From: Bacillota bacterium
GTDB taxonomy: Bacteria; Bacillota; Bacilli; Alicyclobacillales; SLC66
Reading direction: 5' to 3'
DNA: 20,383 bases
NCBI GenBank assembly: GCA_021821225.1
Contig: JAKACR010000021.1
Location: 1 to 20,383 of the forward strand
Shown: in pieces, positions 7,862 through 15,502 of the stretch
How the letters are laid out: every line of letters begins with the position of its first letter
How positions within the stretch are numbered: the first letter of the stretch is position 1
The notes under the pieces: model-generated
Seen by the model: only the letters and a program-made list of their open reading frames with translations
Told to the model about the DNA's origin: nothing
Database searches by the model: none
Program-made: the position numbers and the translations under genes

Positions 7862-9253
7862 TTGAAGATCATCTTGATTTCACTCGATACGACACGCCTG
7901 GATCGCCTTGGATGCTACGGGTACCCCTCGCCGACCAGTCCGTACCTGGATCAGATAGCCGCGCAGGGCGCGTTGTGGGAACGCGCCTATGCCTCTGACA
8001 TCCCGACAGAGGTAGCGCATACCGGTGTCTTCACGGGCCGGGTCGGGCTTTCAACCGGCGTTGTGGCGCATGGATCGTCGCTCACCCAGTTGGCAAAAGG
8101 CGTTCCATGGCTACCGGCCCTCCTGAGGAACCAGGGGTTTGTGACCGGGGCGGTCGACAACCTCTACCAGTTGAAGGAGTGGTTTGCAAGGGGCTATCGC
8201 TACTACGTGAATTCTTCGGCGCCTGGCCAGCGCTGGATCGACGGTAGAACGGTGAACGACCTGGCAAAGGCGTGGATTGGGGAGCACAAGGGGGAGGATT
8301 TCTTTCTCTTCCTGCACTACTGGGATCCTCACACCCCCTATCTGCCGCCGCCGGGCCACGTGAACCGGTTCTATGCGCCGGACCGCAACCCGAAGGACCC
8401 TGACAACAAGAGCATGGAGCGCGCCTATAATCATAGGGCATATCCGTTTTTCAAGCACCACCACTACGACTTGTTGGGGGGAATCACGGATTCGGCGTAC
8501 ATGAACGCCTTGTACGACGCGGAACTTCGCTATCTCGACGATCTTCTGCAGGAACTCGACGAGTTTTTGGCGCAACAAGGGATTGTGGAGGAGACGTTTC
8601 TGATTCTGTTTGGAGACCACGGTGAAAGCCTGGACGAACATGACATCTTTTGGGATCACTGCGGGTTGTACGAACCGACGGTTCATGTCCCCATGATCAT
8701 GAGGTGGCCCAACCGTATTCCACCGGGTCGCAGAATTCCGGGACTGGTACAACAGGTCGATTTGCTGCCGACGATTCTGGAGGCGGCAGGTTGCAGCCTG
8801 CCGGGTGGTCTGGACGGGAAGAGTCTGTGGCCGTCCATTCGCGGGGAGACCGAGGGAACGCAGGACCGCATCTATCTCAGCGAGTGTGCCTGGCAAGCGA
8901 GCAGGGGCGTAGTCACCAGAGACTTCAAGTTCATCCGAACCGTGGACTCCGGTCCGTTTGTCCGGCCGCGGCGGGAGCTGTACGACCTGCGCGTTGACGG
9001 ACGGGAAATACAGAATATCGCGGAGAGCAGCGCGCAGGTCGCGGACGAGCTTGAACGTCTGTTGGATGAGTGGGTAGACAGAGGACTGGCCGGTCGGCCC
9101 GACCCCATGGGAATCGTGTTGCGCGAACAGGGGTTGCCCTTTCGCAGGCGGATTTCCGAGATATTGCAGCAGGTTGGCATGACGTGGGAGCAGTGGTCCG
9201 AAAACCCGGACCGCGCCGCATTCGATGAGGCGCAGCGCCGACATGCGAGGTGA
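7862..9253 (+). CDS. second Thr-variant sulfatase-fold hydrolase
   Basis: 463 residues, TTG start at 7862, 7 nt after GAGGAGG at 7848-7854. The frame stays open upstream to 7736, but that part overlaps the AraC gene. The PF00884 fold is shown by ISLDTTRLD (D9, D14), HYWDPHTPYLPP (H152, D155, H157) and FGDHGES (D252, H253). The nucleophile segment T49-E-V-A-H53-TGVF-TG aligns with C-x-P-x-R-x4-T-G but has Thr for Cys, Val for Pro and His for Arg. It shares with the protein at 4036 a DPDN(R/K)S insertion, a DSxYxxAxYDxxxxYxD segment and a SEC/TEC-W segment near the C-terminus, so the two are paralogues. No signal peptide. The substrate is unknown; hydrolysis of a phosphate, phosphonate or sulfate ester are all conceivable. 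Confidence 0.87.
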   Translation: MKIILISLDTTRLDRLGCYGYPSPTSPYLDQIAAQGALWERAYASDIPTEVAHTGVFTGRVGLSTGVVAHGSSLTQLAKGVPWLPALLRNQGFVTGAVDNLYQLKEWFARGYRYYVNSSAPGQRWIDGRTVNDLAKAWIGEHKGEDFFLFLHYWDPHTPYLPPPGHVNRFYAPDRNPKDPDNKSMERAYNHRAYPFFKHHHYDLLGGITDSAYMNALYDAELRYLDDLLQELDEFLAQQGIVEETFLILFGDHGESLDEHDIFWDHCGLYEPTVHVPMIMRWPNRIPPGRRIPGLVQQVDLLPTILEAAGCSLPGGLDGKSLWPSIRGETEGTQDRIYLSECAWQASRGVVTRDFKFIRTVDSGPFVRPRRELYDLRVDGREIQNIAESSAQVADELERLLDEWVDRGLAGRPDPMGIVLREQGLPFRRRISEILQQVGMTWEQWSENPDRAAFDEAQRRHAR

Positions 9254-9263
9254 CGTTGCGGGG

Positions 9264-9283
9264 CGTCGCGAGGAGTCGCGACG
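9264..9283. terminator. GC-rich hairpin between convergent genes
   Basis: CGTCGCGA-GGAG-TCGCGACG forms a perfect 8-bp stem with a 4-nt loop, 10 nt after the stop of the last operon gene and 11 nt before the stop of the convergent regulator. A second short hairpin (GCGTG/CACGC, 9286-9300) follows. No T-tract is seen on either strand, so intrinsic termination is uncertain. Confidence 0.4.
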
Positions 9284-9294
9284 GCGCGTGCGTC

Positions 9295-10431
9295 TCACGC
9301 GGGACCGCGGGGGGACAGTTCCTGTGTGCTGCCGCGGATGATCAGTTTCGGAACGACCAGCGATTCCGTCCGTTCATTCGTGCGGCTCCTCAATAACACT
9401 TCAACAGCCAATTGCCCTAAATAATTAAAATTTTGGTCGACAGTCGTTAATGGAGGCACTGTATACTCGCCAAACGCGTATCCGTCGTATCCAACGATGC
9501 TCATGTCGTCCGGGACGCGCAATCCGAAGTCTTGAGCGGCGCTCATCGCTCCGAGCGCCTTGAAATCAGTCGAGGCAAAGACCGCCGTCGGCGGCTGCGG
9601 ATTCGACATGACGCTGCAGAAACCCTTATAGCCGGAAGCCTCATCTTCGCGATCGTTGTCCTGTACCGACACGATCGCCGGGTCGAATGCAATCCCATAG
9701 TTGTCGAGCGCCAGCCGATATCCTTGCAGGCGAAACGCAAATTCAGGTTTTAGGTCAATCATGGACGCTCCGGACAGGATGATTCCTATTCTCCTGTGAC
9801 CCAGGGACAATAAGTGCTGTGTGGCGAGGTATCCGCCAGCCATGTTGTCGGCGTTTATGTGTGGAATGTTCAAGTGCGGGAAATAGTGATGAAGCGTCAA
9901 CAAGTGGCGTCCATCTTGGTTCCACTGGTTGACGGCCCTGAGCAACTCAGGCCCGGAATTTCCGAATTCCCTCCATCCTCGAAATCCCCACAGGATGATA
10001 CCCGAGGATGCGTCGCTCGGGAGGTCATACGTATCGTGCAGATTAAAAAAATGGAATGCAACCCTGTTCTTCTCGCAAACCTTCGCCATTCCCCTAAACA
10101 TGGATTGAATGATGTCATGGCTGAAAAAGTCGATCGGAGCCTCGTTGTGAACGAAATAGACGCGGCTCATCAAATGGCCGGATGTGGCCACAGGCCGACG
10201 ATCCTCGACGTTGGAGACAAAGCTGCCCTTTCGCCTCACGCGCTGAATAAGGCCATCTTTGACCAACAGGGAGAGTGCCTTCTGGATGGTGACAACGCTC
10301 GTGCGGTGGATCTTGGCGAGTTCCACCTGTGACGGGATCAAGGCCCTGGGAGGCAGGTCTCCACTCAGAATCCTGCTCCGATACTGCTCTGCAATGTCCC
10401 TGTACACGGGTGTTTGGTTGCGGTCCCTCAT
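9295..10431 (-). CDS. GntR/LacI-type transcriptional regulator (AraR-like architecture)
   Basis: 378 residues. Start at ATG 10431 with GGAGG at 10439-10443 spaced 7 nt; a GTG 3 nt upstream is too close to it. Residues 1-72 are a GntR-type winged helix (PVYRDIAEQYRSRILSGDLPP, then PSQVELAKIHRTSVVTIQKAL, then GLIQRVRRKGSFV). Residues ~90-375 are a LacI/periplasmic-binding-like sensor (Peripla_BP_3), with features such as HLLSLGHRRIGIILSG, FASTDFKALGAMSAAQDFGLRVP and DMSIVGYDGYAFGEYTVPPLTTVDQ. This is the layout of the arabinose repressor AraR, so a sugar probably releases it from DNA. It is divergent from the sugar ABC transporter across the AT-rich 10432-10843 region and likely controls that region and itself. 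Confidence 0.92.
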   Translation of the reverse strand: MRDRNQTPVYRDIAEQYRSRILSGDLPPRALIPSQVELAKIHRTSVVTIQKALSLLVKDGLIQRVRRKGSFVSNVEDRRPVATSGHLMSRVYFVHNEAPIDFFSHDIIQSMFRGMAKVCEKNRVAFHFFNLHDTYDLPSDASSGIILWGFRGWREFGNSGPELLRAVNQWNQDGRHLLTLHHYFPHLNIPHINADNMAGGYLATQHLLSLGHRRIGIILSGASMIDLKPEFAFRLQGYRLALDNYGIAFDPAIVSVQDNDREDEASGYKGFCSVMSNPQPPTAVFASTDFKALGAMSAAQDFGLRVPDDMSIVGYDGYAFGEYTVPPLTTVDQNFNYLGQLAVEVLLRSRTNERTESLVVPKLIIRGSTQELSPRGPA

Positions 10432-10685
10432 CACGGTTCCTCCGTTGAGGCGCTGGACTCGTATTCATATGCTTATCAAAATGGATGATATCATACTTCT
10501 GGTGATTCACAATGAAATTCACTGCGAGTGCAATTTGATCATGCAATATTCATTGTCCCTGTATATGAATTGCCGATACAAGATGCCCCATGCATTTGAT
10601 GTCCGTTTTCCCCTCGCCATGGTGGATTTCCCATACAACCGCAAAGGTATAACAACGCAGTTAGACAAAAACAGAATAAAACTAC

Positions 10686-10714
10686 TTGTCAAATAAAATA
10701 AGATCACATATGCT
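10686..10714 (+). promoter_or_regulatory. candidate sigma-A promoter of the sugar ABC transporter operon
   Basis: TTGTCA at 10686-10691 (5 of 6 consensus) and TATGCT at 10709-10714 (4 of 6) are separated by 17 nt of A-rich sequence. The -10 box overlaps one of the ATATGC repeats, so a factor binding there would compete with polymerase. The leader to the first permease would be about 120 nt. Confidence 0.5.
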
Positions 10715-10746
10715 TCCTGTGTGGTAAGTATATGCGGTTTATATGC
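10707..10746 (+). repeat. helically phased (C/T)ATATGC repeats, candidate operator
   Basis: Copies lie at 10707-10713, 10729-10735 and 10740-10746, with starts 22 and 11 bp apart. A fourth is at 10466-10472 near the divergent regulator gene. Spacing in multiples of about one DNA turn would put all copies on the same face. The binding protein is unknown; the GntR/LacI or the AraC regulator are the local candidates. Confidence 0.4.
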
Positions 10747-10843
10747 TAATTCCATAGTTGTTTTCCGCTTCAGAATGCACTCGAACCGAGCTTCAAACAA
10801 ATCAAGGGGCGGCGACTGAAGATGCCGGATAGGGGGTTATGAA

Positions 10844-11761
10844 TTGGAGACGGAAGCCGGATCCGGGCAAGAGCCGACCATCCATCAGAAGCGCAAGCTT
10901 GTTCAGGCACTCATTGGTTACGCCTTTTTGCTGCCCACATTCATTTTCATCATCAGCTTCAGCTATTATCCCGCTGTTCGCGCGCTGACCGGCGCCTTCA
11001 CCGCGTGGGACGGATTCAATCCTCCGACTTGGGTTGGCTTTGGCAACTTCCAGCAGTTGTTTTCCGATCCGACATTCCTATCTTCAGCGCGGCACGTTCT
11101 GATCTGGTCCGCTCTTGGCATCCCTCTGGCGATTGTACCCTCATTCGTCGCGGCAGCCCTGATCTTCCACCTGAGGAGCCTGCGCTTGCAGTATCTGTAC
11201 CGCACCCTGTTTGTGCTGACCATGATTCTGCCGCCCGTCGTCTCGATCCTGATCTGGCAAGAGTTCTATGGTCACAGCGGCGTCCTGAACCTGTTGCTGC
11301 GCGCCGTCGGACTGGGTGTACTGCGGCACGACTGGATCGCCGACCCCAGATTCGCTCTTTGGGCGGTCATTCTGAAAGGGCTTCCATGGGTGATCCCGTT
11401 TAATCTCTTGATTTTCTACGCGGGGCTGCAGTCGATCTCCCCGGAAGTGTTCGACGCGGCCGCCGTCGACGGCGCTGCCTCCTTGAAACGCGTGCTCTAT
11501 ATCGAGATTCCGCTCGTACTGGCGCAAGTGCGGCTCTTGCTCATCCTCTCCATCGTGGGTGTCACGCAGGACCTGTTGACGCCGCTGTTGATGACAGGCG
11601 GCGGCCCCGGCACGTCGACCACGACGCCCGTGTTGTACATGTACCAGACGGCAATTCAATACGACGAGTACGGATACGGGATGGCAATCGCGTTCCTCAT
11701 CTTTATGGTGGTGATCACGTTGTCCATCCTCAGCATGAGGTATTTTCGCGTAGAACAGTAG
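10844..11761 (+). CDS. CUT1 sugar ABC transporter permease, first subunit
   Basis: 305 residues, TTG start at 10844, 7 nt after AGGGGG at 10831-10836. A hydrophilic N-terminal tail of ~18 residues is followed by six predicted membrane segments, starting at IGYAFLLPTFIFIISFSYYP. The EAA loop that docks on the ATPase is clear at about residues 201-223 (EVFDAAAVDGAASLKRVLYI). It resembles MalF/UgpA/LacF-type permeases. It pairs with the next permease to import a sugar delivered by the binding protein at 12755. No ATPase gene is nearby, so a shared MsmX-like ATPase encoded elsewhere probably energises it, as is common for CUT1 systems in Firmicutes. Confidence 0.93.
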   Translation: METEAGSGQEPTIHQKRKLVQALIGYAFLLPTFIFIISFSYYPAVRALTGAFTAWDGFNPPTWVGFGNFQQLFSDPTFLSSARHVLIWSALGIPLAIVPSFVAAALIFHLRSLRLQYLYRTLFVLTMILPPVVSILIWQEFYGHSGVLNLLLRAVGLGVLRHDWIADPRFALWAVILKGLPWVIPFNLLIFYAGLQSISPEVFDAAAVDGAASLKRVLYIEIPLVLAQVRLLLILSIVGVTQDLLTPLLMTGGGPGTSTTTPVLYMYQTAIQYDEYGYGMAIAFLIFMVVITLSILSMRYFRVEQ

Positions 11762-11773
11762 GAGGTGTCAGGG

Positions 11774-12604
11774 TTGACTGCGAAGCGGTCGAATGTGGGA
11801 CTGAATCTGGTGTTGGTGATCTACGTGCTGCTGTCGGTGTATCCGATCGTATTCATGTTGACGAACGCGTTCAAAGACGGATTGCAAACCGCGGTGAACC
11901 CTTTCACGGTGACCTTTGCCAAGCCGTTTGGCGAGAACTTCGCCATGGCGTGGCAGGCGATTGCGCCGGACTTCTTCCGCAGCCTCTCGATCGTGGGAGT
12001 CAGCGTGGCCGGCATCGTGGGGCTGGCCATGCTGAGCGCGTATTCGTTTGCGCGGCTTGAGTATCCATTCAAGGCGTTCCTCTTTAACGCGGTTTTCGCG
12101 CTGCTGCTGGTACCCGGGTTTCTGACCCTGATTCCGTTGTTCCTCGAAATCAAGAATCTGCATCTCCTGAACACATCGTGGGGGCTCATTCTTCCGTACA
12201 TCTCCGGGAGTCAGGCGTTTGCCATCTTCGTCTTCCGGACGTTTATTCAGGGACTTCCGGGGGAACTGTTTGAGGCCGCGCGCATCGACGGCGCAAACGA
12301 ATTGCAGATGTTCACGCGGCTCGTGGTCCCACTCTCCGTGCCAGTCATGGTGACGATTGCTTTACTTAACATCAACGGGATCTGGGGGGATTACGTGTTG
12401 CCGTCAGTGATCCTGGATCCATCGCATGCGACGGTGGCGGTGGCCGTCGCCAACTTTCAGCCGCCGCCTGATGCGCCAAGTCTGAACGCAGGGAATATGC
12501 AACTGGCGGCATTTGCGATCGCTTCGCTGCCGATTGCCACGCTCTTTCTGTTCTTGATGCGGTACTTTGTGGCCGGACTGACCAGCGGCGGCGTGAAAAT
12601 GTAA
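11774..12604 (+). CDS. CUT1 sugar ABC transporter permease, second subunit
   Basis: 276 residues. The GTG at 11765 lies within the GGAGG (11761-11765), so the TTG at 11774, 8 nt downstream, is the likely start. It is a MalG/UgpE-type permease: membrane segments begin at LNLVLVIYVLLSVYPIVFML, and the EAA loop is at about residues 164-186 (ELFEAARIDGANELQMFTRL). It ends with the typical RYFVAGLTSGGVKM tail. It lies 12 nt after the first permease and forms the heterodimeric channel with it. Confidence 0.93.
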   Translation: MTAKRSNVGLNLVLVIYVLLSVYPIVFMLTNAFKDGLQTAVNPFTVTFAKPFGENFAMAWQAIAPDFFRSLSIVGVSVAGIVGLAMLSAYSFARLEYPFKAFLFNAVFALLLVPGFLTLIPLFLEIKNLHLLNTSWGLILPYISGSQAFAIFVFRTFIQGLPGELFEAARIDGANELQMFTRLVVPLSVPVMVTIALLNINGIWGDYVLPSVILDPSHATVAVAVANFQPPPDAPSLNAGNMQLAAFAIASLPIATLFLFLMRYFVAGLTSGGVKM

Positions 12605-12754
12605 GGGCTTTCAGAATGGGCGCAGGTACAGGCTTGCCGGACGTGTGTACGCGCGGGAAAGGAGTGATGCGCAAGGCAGCGTGGAAGGCTGGAATCGGGC
12701 TCGACTTCGCGGTTGGACGTCCGAACAAATCCGAATCCAAGGGGGTCAATGCGT

Positions 12755-14251
12755 ATGAAAAGAAAGGTCCTCAGGTCGATGAGTGCGGTGACCATCGCAC
12801 TTTGCGGGTTGTCGATTACGGCGCCGACGATGGCGAACGCCAACCGCGCCCCGGTCAAGCCGTCGTTGTCCTACAAGGGCACCATCACAATGTATGCGCA
12901 GTCGTATACGCCGGCGGTCAAGGGGGTCTACCAGGCGCCGGGCAGCCCGAAGCTGCACGCCTTTGAACGGGCGGCCCAAGCGTTTGAGAAATTGTATCCG
13001 GGAATCCACATCAAGTTCGTCAACAGTAACACGTACGGGACCACTCAATGGTATGAGACAGAGGCGGCCGGGGGGCTTCTGCCGGATATCTCATGGGTGC
13101 AGAGCGCCGACACCAATTCCGTCCTGCCCAAGGGTGTATTTATCAATCTTGCGCCTTACTTCGCCAAGCCGAATCCGTTCATTCCCGGGAACAAGAAGTG
13201 GTCCAACATCATGAATCCAAGGATCCTGGAGATGACCAAGGCCCCGGACATCGGGCAATACGTGCTCGACGGCGACTGGGTCGCCACCGCGTTCTACTAC
13301 AACATCAACCTGTTCAAGAAGGCCGGCATCAAGAGTCCACCGAGGACCTGGGCGCAGTTGATCCAGGACAGCAGAACTCTTAAGGCGCATGGAATCGATC
13401 CGGGTGCGATCAACTCCGGCTCACTTTACGGGTGGTGGAACCGCATCTTTGTTGCAAACGCAATCGGGCAGGCTAAACTGGACGCGCTGCTTGCCATCGA
13501 TCACAGCGTCGGCATCGTCAGCTCGCTTGATGAAGTCAAGGGGTATGAACAAGGGGTGCTGGATCCGGCGAAGAATCCGGCTCTTACCGCCTGGTGGCCG
13601 GCGGTCAAAGAACTGATGGGTCTGTGGGACAAATCCATCCTTGAGGTTCCGATAAACAGCACGAACCCTTCAGCCCCCACGACAGAAGCATATTTCTCGG
13701 CGCAAAAAGTCGCCATCGCGTACGACGGTTCCTGGTTGCCTCCCATCGTCAATAACCTGCCCAAGGGCAAGCGCTTTCCCATGGGCGCTTTTAACATCGA
13801 CAATTTGGCGGGGACGTCGAAGTACGCCACCGGACTGGTCACTTCTCAGGATGTCGGCGGCCCAAACGCCGCTTTCCAATTTGGCGTGGCCACCCGGCAA
13901 GCCGATCACTCCATGACACCTGAGAAGTTGAAGGCTGTAGTGGCATGGATGCAGTTCTTCGGCACTCCCCAGTGGGATGGGAGGATCTGCGATGAACTTG
14001 GCAGCTTCATCCCGACGTTCAAGGGCGCGAAGGCATCGCTGGCCGACGCCGGCATCGTGAAGGACTTCAACAAACCGTTCTACGCTCTGGACATGTTCGA
14101 GAACTTGACACCGCAGGCATTGGTGCAGATCGAAGGCATGTTCCAGGAGTATGCGACGGGGCACCTCTCATTTCAGAGCGCTGTGACCCAATACAGTCAA
14201 TTCGCGGCCCAGGCCGTGCAACAGTACAAGATCAAGAACAAGATATCCTGA
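12755..14251 (+). CDS. extracellular sugar-binding protein of the ABC transporter
   Basis: 498 residues. The preferred start is ATG 12755, 9 nt after AAGGGGG at 12739-12745; ATG 12749 is only 3 nt from it. The N-terminus has a positive MKRKVLRS, a hydrophobic stretch and a likely signal peptidase I site after TMANA. I see no good lipobox: the one Cys is in IALCG, with Leu at -1. The mature protein resembles SBP_bac_1 family proteins (AFEKLYPGIHIKFV, LPDISWVQ, WVATAFYYNINLFKKAGI, PPRTWAQLI, KVAIAYDGSWLPP, ending with a WMQFFGTPQWDGRI segment). At ~500 residues it is longer than the usual 420-450. It captures the sugar outside the cell for the two permeases. The 150-nt gap before it holds no clear gene. 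Confidence 0.92.
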   Translation: MKRKVLRSMSAVTIALCGLSITAPTMANANRAPVKPSLSYKGTITMYAQSYTPAVKGVYQAPGSPKLHAFERAAQAFEKLYPGIHIKFVNSNTYGTTQWYETEAAGGLLPDISWVQSADTNSVLPKGVFINLAPYFAKPNPFIPGNKKWSNIMNPRILEMTKAPDIGQYVLDGDWVATAFYYNINLFKKAGIKSPPRTWAQLIQDSRTLKAHGIDPGAINSGSLYGWWNRIFVANAIGQAKLDALLAIDHSVGIVSSLDEVKGYEQGVLDPAKNPALTAWWPAVKELMGLWDKSILEVPINSTNPSAPTTEAYFSAQKVAIAYDGSWLPPIVNNLPKGKRFPMGAFNIDNLAGTSKYATGLVTSQDVGGPNAAFQFGVATRQADHSMTPEKLKAVVAWMQFFGTPQWDGRICDELGSFIPTFKGAKASLADAGIVKDFNKPFYALDMFENLTPQALVQIEGMFQEYATGHLSFQSAVTQYSQFAAQAVQQYKIKNKIS

Positions 14252-14261
14252 AACCTCTCGC

Positions 14262-14312
14262 GGGAACCTGTGATGGTCCAAATCACCGCAGGCGGATTTC
14301 ATCACAGTTCCC
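14262..14312. terminator. long hairpin after the binding-protein gene
   Basis: GGGAACcTGTGATG (14262-14275) pairs with CATCACAGTTCCC (14300-14312), 13 bp with one bulged C. Inside, AAAT/ATTT and CCG/CGG extend the structure to a small CAGG loop. It starts 11 nt after the stop codon. There is no T-tract, so it may protect the mRNA 3' end or terminate weakly rather than act as a standard intrinsic terminator. The 100 nt after it, to the convergent gene's end at 14413, show nothing else. Confidence 0.5.
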
Positions 14313-14412
14313 CCAAGACGTTTGGCTCTGACTCGGGCGTCCTTCAATTCACCTGCCGGACCCGCCAGCGCCCCGGCTGACGGGTCACGATCATTAAATG
14401 GCGTGCGCGGCG

Positions 14413-14748
14413 CTATCGGCGGCTGTCGTCCGGACGCGTGATGTTCACGAGCCTGGTGATGCCCCACGCCGCCAATGCGTAGACCGCCATGGCGACGAGA
14501 ACGCTGGATTCGAACTCGGACACTCCGTACCGCGGGATGTAGCTGAACAGGCTGAAAAAAGGGAGGACAAAAGGATAGGTCGTCGAAAAAATAAAGTTGG
14601 CAAATCCATTTTCCAGATTCGCGCCGAGCAGCGCCAAGACAAACCGGAATCCCAACAAAATCAACAACAAGCCCGCGATGTACCATACGACGCGGACGGT
14701 GATCGTCCGCCTTCTGGCAGCGGCCTCTTCTCCGTCGCTCAGGTCCAT
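14413..14748 (-). CDS. YggT-like small membrane protein
   Basis: 111 residues, ATG at 14748, 10 nt after AGGAGG at 14759-14764. The frame is open further upstream but has no second ribosome binding site there. The N-terminal ~20 residues are charged. Then two or three hydrophobic segments follow: VVWYIAGLLLILLGFRFVLALLG, a middle FIFSTTYPFVLPFFSLF, and SSVLVAMAVYALAAWGITRL. The GANLENGFANFI and PFVLPFF features match a common YggT-family variant. The biochemical role is unknown. It lies 165 nt after the PadR gene on the same strand and may be co-transcribed. Confidence 0.75.
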   Translation of the reverse strand: MDLSDGEEAAARRRTITVRVVWYIAGLLLILLGFRFVLALLGANLENGFANFIFSTTYPFVLPFFSLFSYIPRYGVSEFESSVLVAMAVYALAAWGITRLVNITRPDDSRR

Positions 14749-14913
14749 TGCAACGTCGCCTCCTGTGGAAACACAGATTCCAATATGCAGGTGTAGTATG
14801 TATACAGGGTGTGCGATCATATACCATTGCATTTGCCGCCACGACTCGAGGGGCCGGCCGCATGACCAGGCGGCGCCAACTCCGACTGCGCTAAGACCAT
14901 GCGTTGTACATCT

Positions 14914-15468
14914 TCAGGGCAACCACGGGTAGCTCTCCTGTGTGGTGTTGGAATCGGCGTTGCGCAGTTCCTCTATGACCCGCGTGAGCCAGTCGATTTC
15001 CAGCTGCGCGTGAAGCGCCTGGTGTTCGATGGAGCGTACGATTCCCGGCGAACGGTGATGCTTGGCCGCTTGTTGCAGCGTGTCTATTTGCGTCCGGAGA
15101 TGTTCGCGGCGTATCCGCAGACGATCCGCCGCCTCCTGCGCCGGCAGGTAATCCAGGAACAACAGCCCCATGTCACCCTTGTACACCGGGGCGTCGACGG
15201 TTGTTAAATTATCGCGCAGCAGGGTATAGAACTCTCTGCGCCCCTGATCCGTGATGGAATACACTTTCCGCGGCGGCCTGTTTCCTTCCTGCTCGGAATG
15301 GACCGTCACGAGGCCCGCTCCGGACATTCGTTCCAGGAGAGCATACGCTGTGGACTTTTTCATGTCTGTGACCTGAATGAGGGTCTTTTCGATGAAATCG
15401 TTAATTTGATATCCATGTGCGCTCTGCGCCATCAGGATTCCCAGCAGAAACAGCGAACGTTCGTCCAC
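14914..15468 (-). CDS. PadR-family transcriptional regulator
   Basis: 184 residues from GTG 15468, about 11 nt after an AGGGGG. The frame is open to an ATG at 15561, but that would start inside the promoter palindrome. The N-terminal winged helix shows the family hallmarks: SLFLLGILMAQSAHGYQI, then a recognition segment STAYALLERMSGAGLV and the wing PPRKVYSITDQGRREF. A C-terminal coiled dimerisation region (about residues 100-175) follows. PadR proteins are usually repressors released by small lipophilic compounds. It is divergent from an MFS exporter, sharing the symmetrical promoter at 15503-15543, so it probably represses both genes. Confidence 0.92.
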   Translation of the reverse strand: MDERSLFLLGILMAQSAHGYQINDFIEKTLIQVTDMKKSTAYALLERMSGAGLVTVHSEQEGNRPPRKVYSITDQGRREFYTLLRDNLTTVDAPVYKGDMGLLFLDYLPAQEAADRLRIRREHLRTQIDTLQQAAKHHRSPGIVRSIEHQALHAQLEIDWLTRVIEELRNADSNTTQESYPWLP

Positions 15469-15502
15469 GACGTGCTCTTCCCCCTGTCTGTAACAGGCCC
15501 TT

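Larger units (their letters stand above)
10432..10843. other. AT-rich divergent control region between regulator and transporter
   Basis: About 410 bp, visibly richer in A and T than its surroundings, with no convincing gene. It holds the regulator's ribosome binding site at the left, a GTGA-T-TCAC palindrome (10502-10510) next to a TGAA-A-TTCA palindrome (10513-10521), a sigma-A-like promoter at 10686-10714, and four copies of (C/T)ATATGC. The palindromes are candidate operators for the GntR/LacI protein. Open frames here lack homologous motifs and starts with binding sites. Confidence 0.55.

Noticed and set aside
8111..9298. 395-codon minus-strand open frame opposite the third sulfatase-fold gene
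   Set aside because: Antisense shadow without recognisable domains; the plus-strand gene has complete family motifs.
12616..12966. Plus-strand open frame with AAAGGAG before an ATG at 12667
   Set aside because: The ribosome binding site is good, but the frame overlaps the start and signal peptide of the binding-protein gene, shows no domain and is rich in shadow-type residues.
10844..14251. Searching for an ATPase subunit within the transporter operon
   Set aside because: No Walker A or ABC signature is found in any gene of the run; the operon has only permeases and binding protein.
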